DNA of 7,125 nucleotides from JBMYXZ01 sp049608925 (GTDB taxonomy: Bacteria; Pseudomonadota; Alphaproteobacteria; JAGOMX01), in the NCBI GenBank assembly GCA_049608925.1, contig JBMYXZ010000071.1, forward strand, positions 1 through 7,125. The letters are read 5' to 3'. The notes below the pieces were generated by a model. That model was not told the origin of the DNA, did not search any database, and saw only the letters and a program-made list of their open reading frames with translations. A program made the position numbers and the translations under genes. Every line of letters starts with the position of its first letter. The stretch's first letter is position 1. Below, one piece after another: positions 5,285 through 7,125 of the stretch.

Positions 5285-6271
5285 ATGAATAAACGTATTT
5301 TAACACTTGCTCTGTTGGCTTCTGTAGCAACAGGCTCAGCTCTTATGGCTTCTTCAAGTGAAGAATTGGGCGGCAATGATAACTCTGCTCCAAAGAAAAC
5401 AATGCAATTAGTTCTGGCTGAAGAACAGGCACCTAGCGATGAGGAAAAAGCTATTGTTCCTACTAGCGCCAAGCCATATGCCGTAGGTGATTTCATTGGT
5501 AGTGCAATTCGCAAGCATCTCTCAAAAGAGCAACTTGCGAAGGTAAATGCTGCTCAAAAGATCATTGACCCTGAAAACAAGTATAATACTCTAACTGCTG
5601 CCATAATCGCTGAAGGTCCTACAAAAGTTGCTCCAATTCTTCAGAAGCTTGGAATTGACCCTGAAAATATTGGATTGATCATTCAGGCATCTATGCACAA
5701 ACAAGGTGGATGGAAATCTACACTTGCATCAGGTTCTCGCATGCTGGCTAACTTCTTGTCTCGCGGAAAGAAAAAAACAATGACCGGATTGTGTCTGTCT
5801 GCGCCTAAAAATGAGGATGAAGAAAAAGCTGCACCTGCATCAACAGGTCCAATTATTGAAAAAATTGTGAGCGATGAAGAAGAAAAAGATCAGATTCTAG
5901 CTATCGAAGCTGCCCCCGTATCAACTGAGAAAGAAGAGGTTGTTTCTGAAGAAGCTAATGAGAGCCCTAAAGGTCCACAATTTCCAAAAGTAGATGTATC
6001 ACAGCTTCCTCCTCCACCAGTGCTTCCAGTTCAAGTGAAGACTACAGATAAAATATCGGTAGAAGCAAAAAAAGATCCTGCTACAGGTAGGAATAATCTT
6101 CTTGAAGCAATTCGCCAAGGAACAGCTCTAAACAAGGTTGTTGCTGAAAAAGCTGAAGAAAAAGCTGACGTTCCTGCAGGATTTAATACAGAAATGCTTG
6201 CTGCTCGTAGGGCTGCAATCACTGACAGCAGTGATGAAGAAAAATCTGACGATGGTTCTTGGTCTTCATAA
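5285..6271 (+). CDS. Secreted protein with proline-rich, WH2-like, central and acidic (WCA-like) C-terminus; candidate actin/Arp2/3 effector
   Basis: The gene is complete, 328 residues, of no family I can name. Residues 1-22 look like a Sec signal peptide (MNKRILTLALLASVATGSALMA), cleaved after GSA (19) or LMA (22); there is no lipobox Cys. Residues ~60-165 look like a helical domain, with QKIIDPEN (91-98) and QKLGIDPEN (120-128) echoing each other. Residues ~172-235 are acidic and probably disordered. The C-terminus has LPPPPVLP (241-248), a WH2-like helix plus LKKV-type motif (RNNLLEAIRQG 269-279, ALNKV 281-285), a central-like segment MLAARRAAI (304-312) and an acidic tail SSDEEKSDDGSWSS (315-328) with Trp326 third from the end. 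In WASP/WAVE proteins this order binds actin and activates Arp2/3; WAVE WH2 and tail motifs are closely similar. Acting on host actin is therefore a good inference, but how it would cross the outer membrane is not visible. It has its own promoter and terminator, so it is probably monocistronic. The reading frame is near certain, the WCA reading likely. Confidence 0.93.
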   Translation: MNKRILTLALLASVATGSALMASSSEELGGNDNSAPKKTMQLVLAEEQAPSDEEKAIVPTSAKPYAVGDFIGSAIRKHLSKEQLAKVNAAQKIIDPENKYNTLTAAIIAEGPTKVAPILQKLGIDPENIGLIIQASMHKQGGWKSTLASGSRMLANFLSRGKKKTMTGLCLSAPKNEDEEKAAPASTGPIIEKIVSDEEEKDQILAIEAAPVSTEKEEVVSEEANESPKGPQFPKVDVSQLPPPPVLPVQVKTTDKISVEAKKDPATGRNNLLEAIRQGTALNKVVAEKAEEKADVPAGFNTEMLAARRAAITDSSDEEKSDDGSWSS

Positions 6272-6292
6272 GACTTACGTCTTCCAAAACCT

Positions 6293-6326
6293 AAAAACAG
6301 CCGGGAGTACTCTCGGCTGTTTTTTT
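6293..6326 (+). terminator. Intrinsic terminator after the WH2-like protein gene
   Basis: ACAGCCGGGAGT and ACTCTCGGCTGT form a long inverted repeat (one G-T wobble in the RNA), followed directly by seven T residues (6320-6326) and preceded by a run of five A. It begins 21 nt after the stop codon at 6271. The A-run opposite the T-run could let it work on the other strand too, though no minus-strand gene ends here. Confidence 0.93.
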
Positions 6327-6422
6327 ATGCGTTTGATCATCTAATATAAAGCCCCAACCCACTTCCAGCAAAATAATAATTGAAATTATGCGTAATTAGT
6401 GTACTTTGTGCATCAATGTTAT

Positions 6423-6428
6423 TATGAT
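6423..6428 (+). promoter_or_regulatory. Possible -10 box giving a very short leader for the gene at 6440
   Basis: TATGAT (five of six matches to TATAAT) ends 11 nt before the ATG at 6440. Transcription would begin about five bases before the start codon, or at it. No convincing -35 is seen (TGTACT at 6400-6405 is poor). It fits the lack of a Shine-Dalgarno before 6440, but it remains a weak call in AT-rich DNA. Confidence 0.3.
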
Positions 6429-6439
6429 ATTTTGTAATT

Positions 6440-7125
6440 ATGAAAATTATTTATTCTATTCTATTCGCTATTGCGATTTTTTCCTGCCATGCCAGTGAAG
6501 GCGAAAATCTTGTTAATACTTTAAACCTAAAAAGATATCTTATAAAACAGGATATTTCATCGCTGATCGAGGAATTTCATCAGCATGGAAATGCGCCTGA
6601 AATTCTTGAAAATTTTATTCAAAGAAACTTTGAGAATCAAAAAGAAAAACCTCTTTTTTTCAAAGATCAAATACGAGGTATTTACAAAGTAAATGTCGAA
6701 AATTTATACGGCTGTAATACAGAATATCTAAAAGCCTATAAATCCTTGATGGTTGCTTTGTGCTTGCAAAATGCGTTTAACCTAAACATTCAAATAGATG
6801 GCTATCAAGTGACCAGGCTAGCAGGACACTTTGCCTGGCATTTTCAAGATACTTTTCACTGGATGAGAGAAATCACCCCCAAAAGCCCTATTATTCCTCT
6901 AGAGGACTACTTTGAAAAAGGGCATGCTCTTCTGCAAAACCTCTTAAGTCTGGAAAGTGTCAGTGATGTTTTACAACACCGGCAAAGAATTTACAGGCTA
7001 AGAATAAGCTTGATTCCGGCTTTGAAAAAGGCCTCTGAAGATAGTGGTAAAGGTAAAGCTGACACAAAGGGGAATAAAGCTAAAAAGGCTAAAAAAGATG
7101 AAAAAGTTGTGGATGCAGACTTTGA
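6440..7125 (+). CDS. Hypothetical secreted protein with Lys-rich tail (partial, 3' end off window)
   Basis: An open frame runs from the ATG at 6440 to the right edge: 228 complete codons, no stop. An in-frame TGA five codons upstream and the absence of any other start between them fix the ATG, although there is no Shine-Dalgarno; the message may be nearly leaderless. Residues 1-18 (MKIIYSILFAIAIFSCHA) are a clear signal peptide with a likely cut after CHA. Cys16 in IFSC is a poor lipobox, so a lipoprotein is possible but less likely. Residues ~25-195 appear mainly helical and mixed in charge, with an aromatic stretch HFAWHFQDTFHWM (130-142). From ~197 the chain becomes low-complexity and Lys-rich (GKGKADTKGNKAKKAKKDEK), probably disordered. 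I recognise no family or catalytic motif. Codon use is AT-rich, like the upstream WH2-like gene and unlike glmUS. The terminator at 6293-6326 separates the two transcripts. Together with its neighbour it may belong to a secreted, host-directed set; this is inference. Confidence 0.85.
   Translation, partial: MKIIYSILFAIAIFSCHASEGENLVNTLNLKRYLIKQDISSLIEEFHQHGNAPEILENFIQRNFENQKEKPLFFKDQIRGIYKVNVENLYGCNTEYLKAYKSLMVALCLQNAFNLNIQIDGYQVTRLAGHFAWHFQDTFHWMREITPKSPIIPLEDYFEKGHALLQNLLSLESVSDVLQHRQRIYRLRISLIPALKKASEDSGKGKADTKGNKAKKAKKDEKVVDADF

Noticed and set aside
5491..5551. A second WH2-like motif at residues ~70-86 (IGSAIRKHLSKEQLAKV)
   Set aside because: It lacks the Gly and the LL pair of WH2 motifs and lies inside the probable folded helical domain. 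The likeness is too weak to claim.
6138..6344. Plus-strand frame of 68 codons overlapping the end of the WH2-like gene and its terminator
   Set aside because: It reads out of frame through the WH2-like gene and across a strong intrinsic terminator, with no ribosome-binding site.

Overview
The window looks like chromosomal DNA from an alphaproteobacterium that lives in or with eukaryotic cells, possibly of the Holosporales/Rickettsiales kind. This placement is an inference. It rests on the alphaproteobacterial character of GlmS, on AT-rich flanks around a more GC-balanced housekeeping operon, on palindromic intergenic repeats, and on three unfamiliar genes that each start with an export-signal-like sequence, one of them carrying eukaryote-like actin-regulatory motifs.

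Layout: (1) 1-1286, minus strand: a partial gene (428 codons visible, 3' end off the left edge) for a protein with a signal-peptide-like N-terminus followed by a class I SAM-dependent methyltransferase fold. It has no stop codon inside the window. (2) 1287-1416: a short divergent intergenic region with a plausible minus-strand promoter and a pair of direct repeats. (3) 1417-2787 glmU and 2798-4612 glmS, plus strand, 10 nt apart and surely co-transcribed. GlmS makes glucosamine-6-phosphate from fructose-6-phosphate and glutamine. After GlmM (not in this window), the bifunctional GlmU acetylates glucosamine-1-phosphate and uridylates the product to UDP-GlcNAc for peptidoglycan and lipid A. (4) 4613-5284: a 672-nt gene-free gap dominated by a composite inverted repeat (4656-5107), two ~139-bp arms around a 174-bp AT-rich centre, including a perfect 41-bp inverted pair. 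(5) 5285-6271, plus strand: a complete 328-residue secreted-type protein with its own extended -10 promoter and a strong intrinsic terminator. (6) 6440-7125, plus strand: a partial gene (228 codons visible) for a third signal-peptide-bearing protein with a Lys-rich tail, running off the right edge.

The most exciting item is the protein at 5285-6271. Its C-terminal ~90 residues read, in order, as a proline stretch (LPPPP), a WH2-like actin-binding motif (RNNLLEAIRQG..LNKV), a 'central'-like segment with an Arg pair (MLAARRAAI), and an acidic tail with a Trp at the third-last position (SWSS end). That is the architecture of the proline-rich plus WCA/VCA region of WASP/WAVE Arp2/3 activators. 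With the secreted methyltransferase and the third secreted protein, this suggests a set of exported, host-directed proteins beside a cell-envelope precursor operon. No biochemical function of these three proteins is proven by sequence alone.
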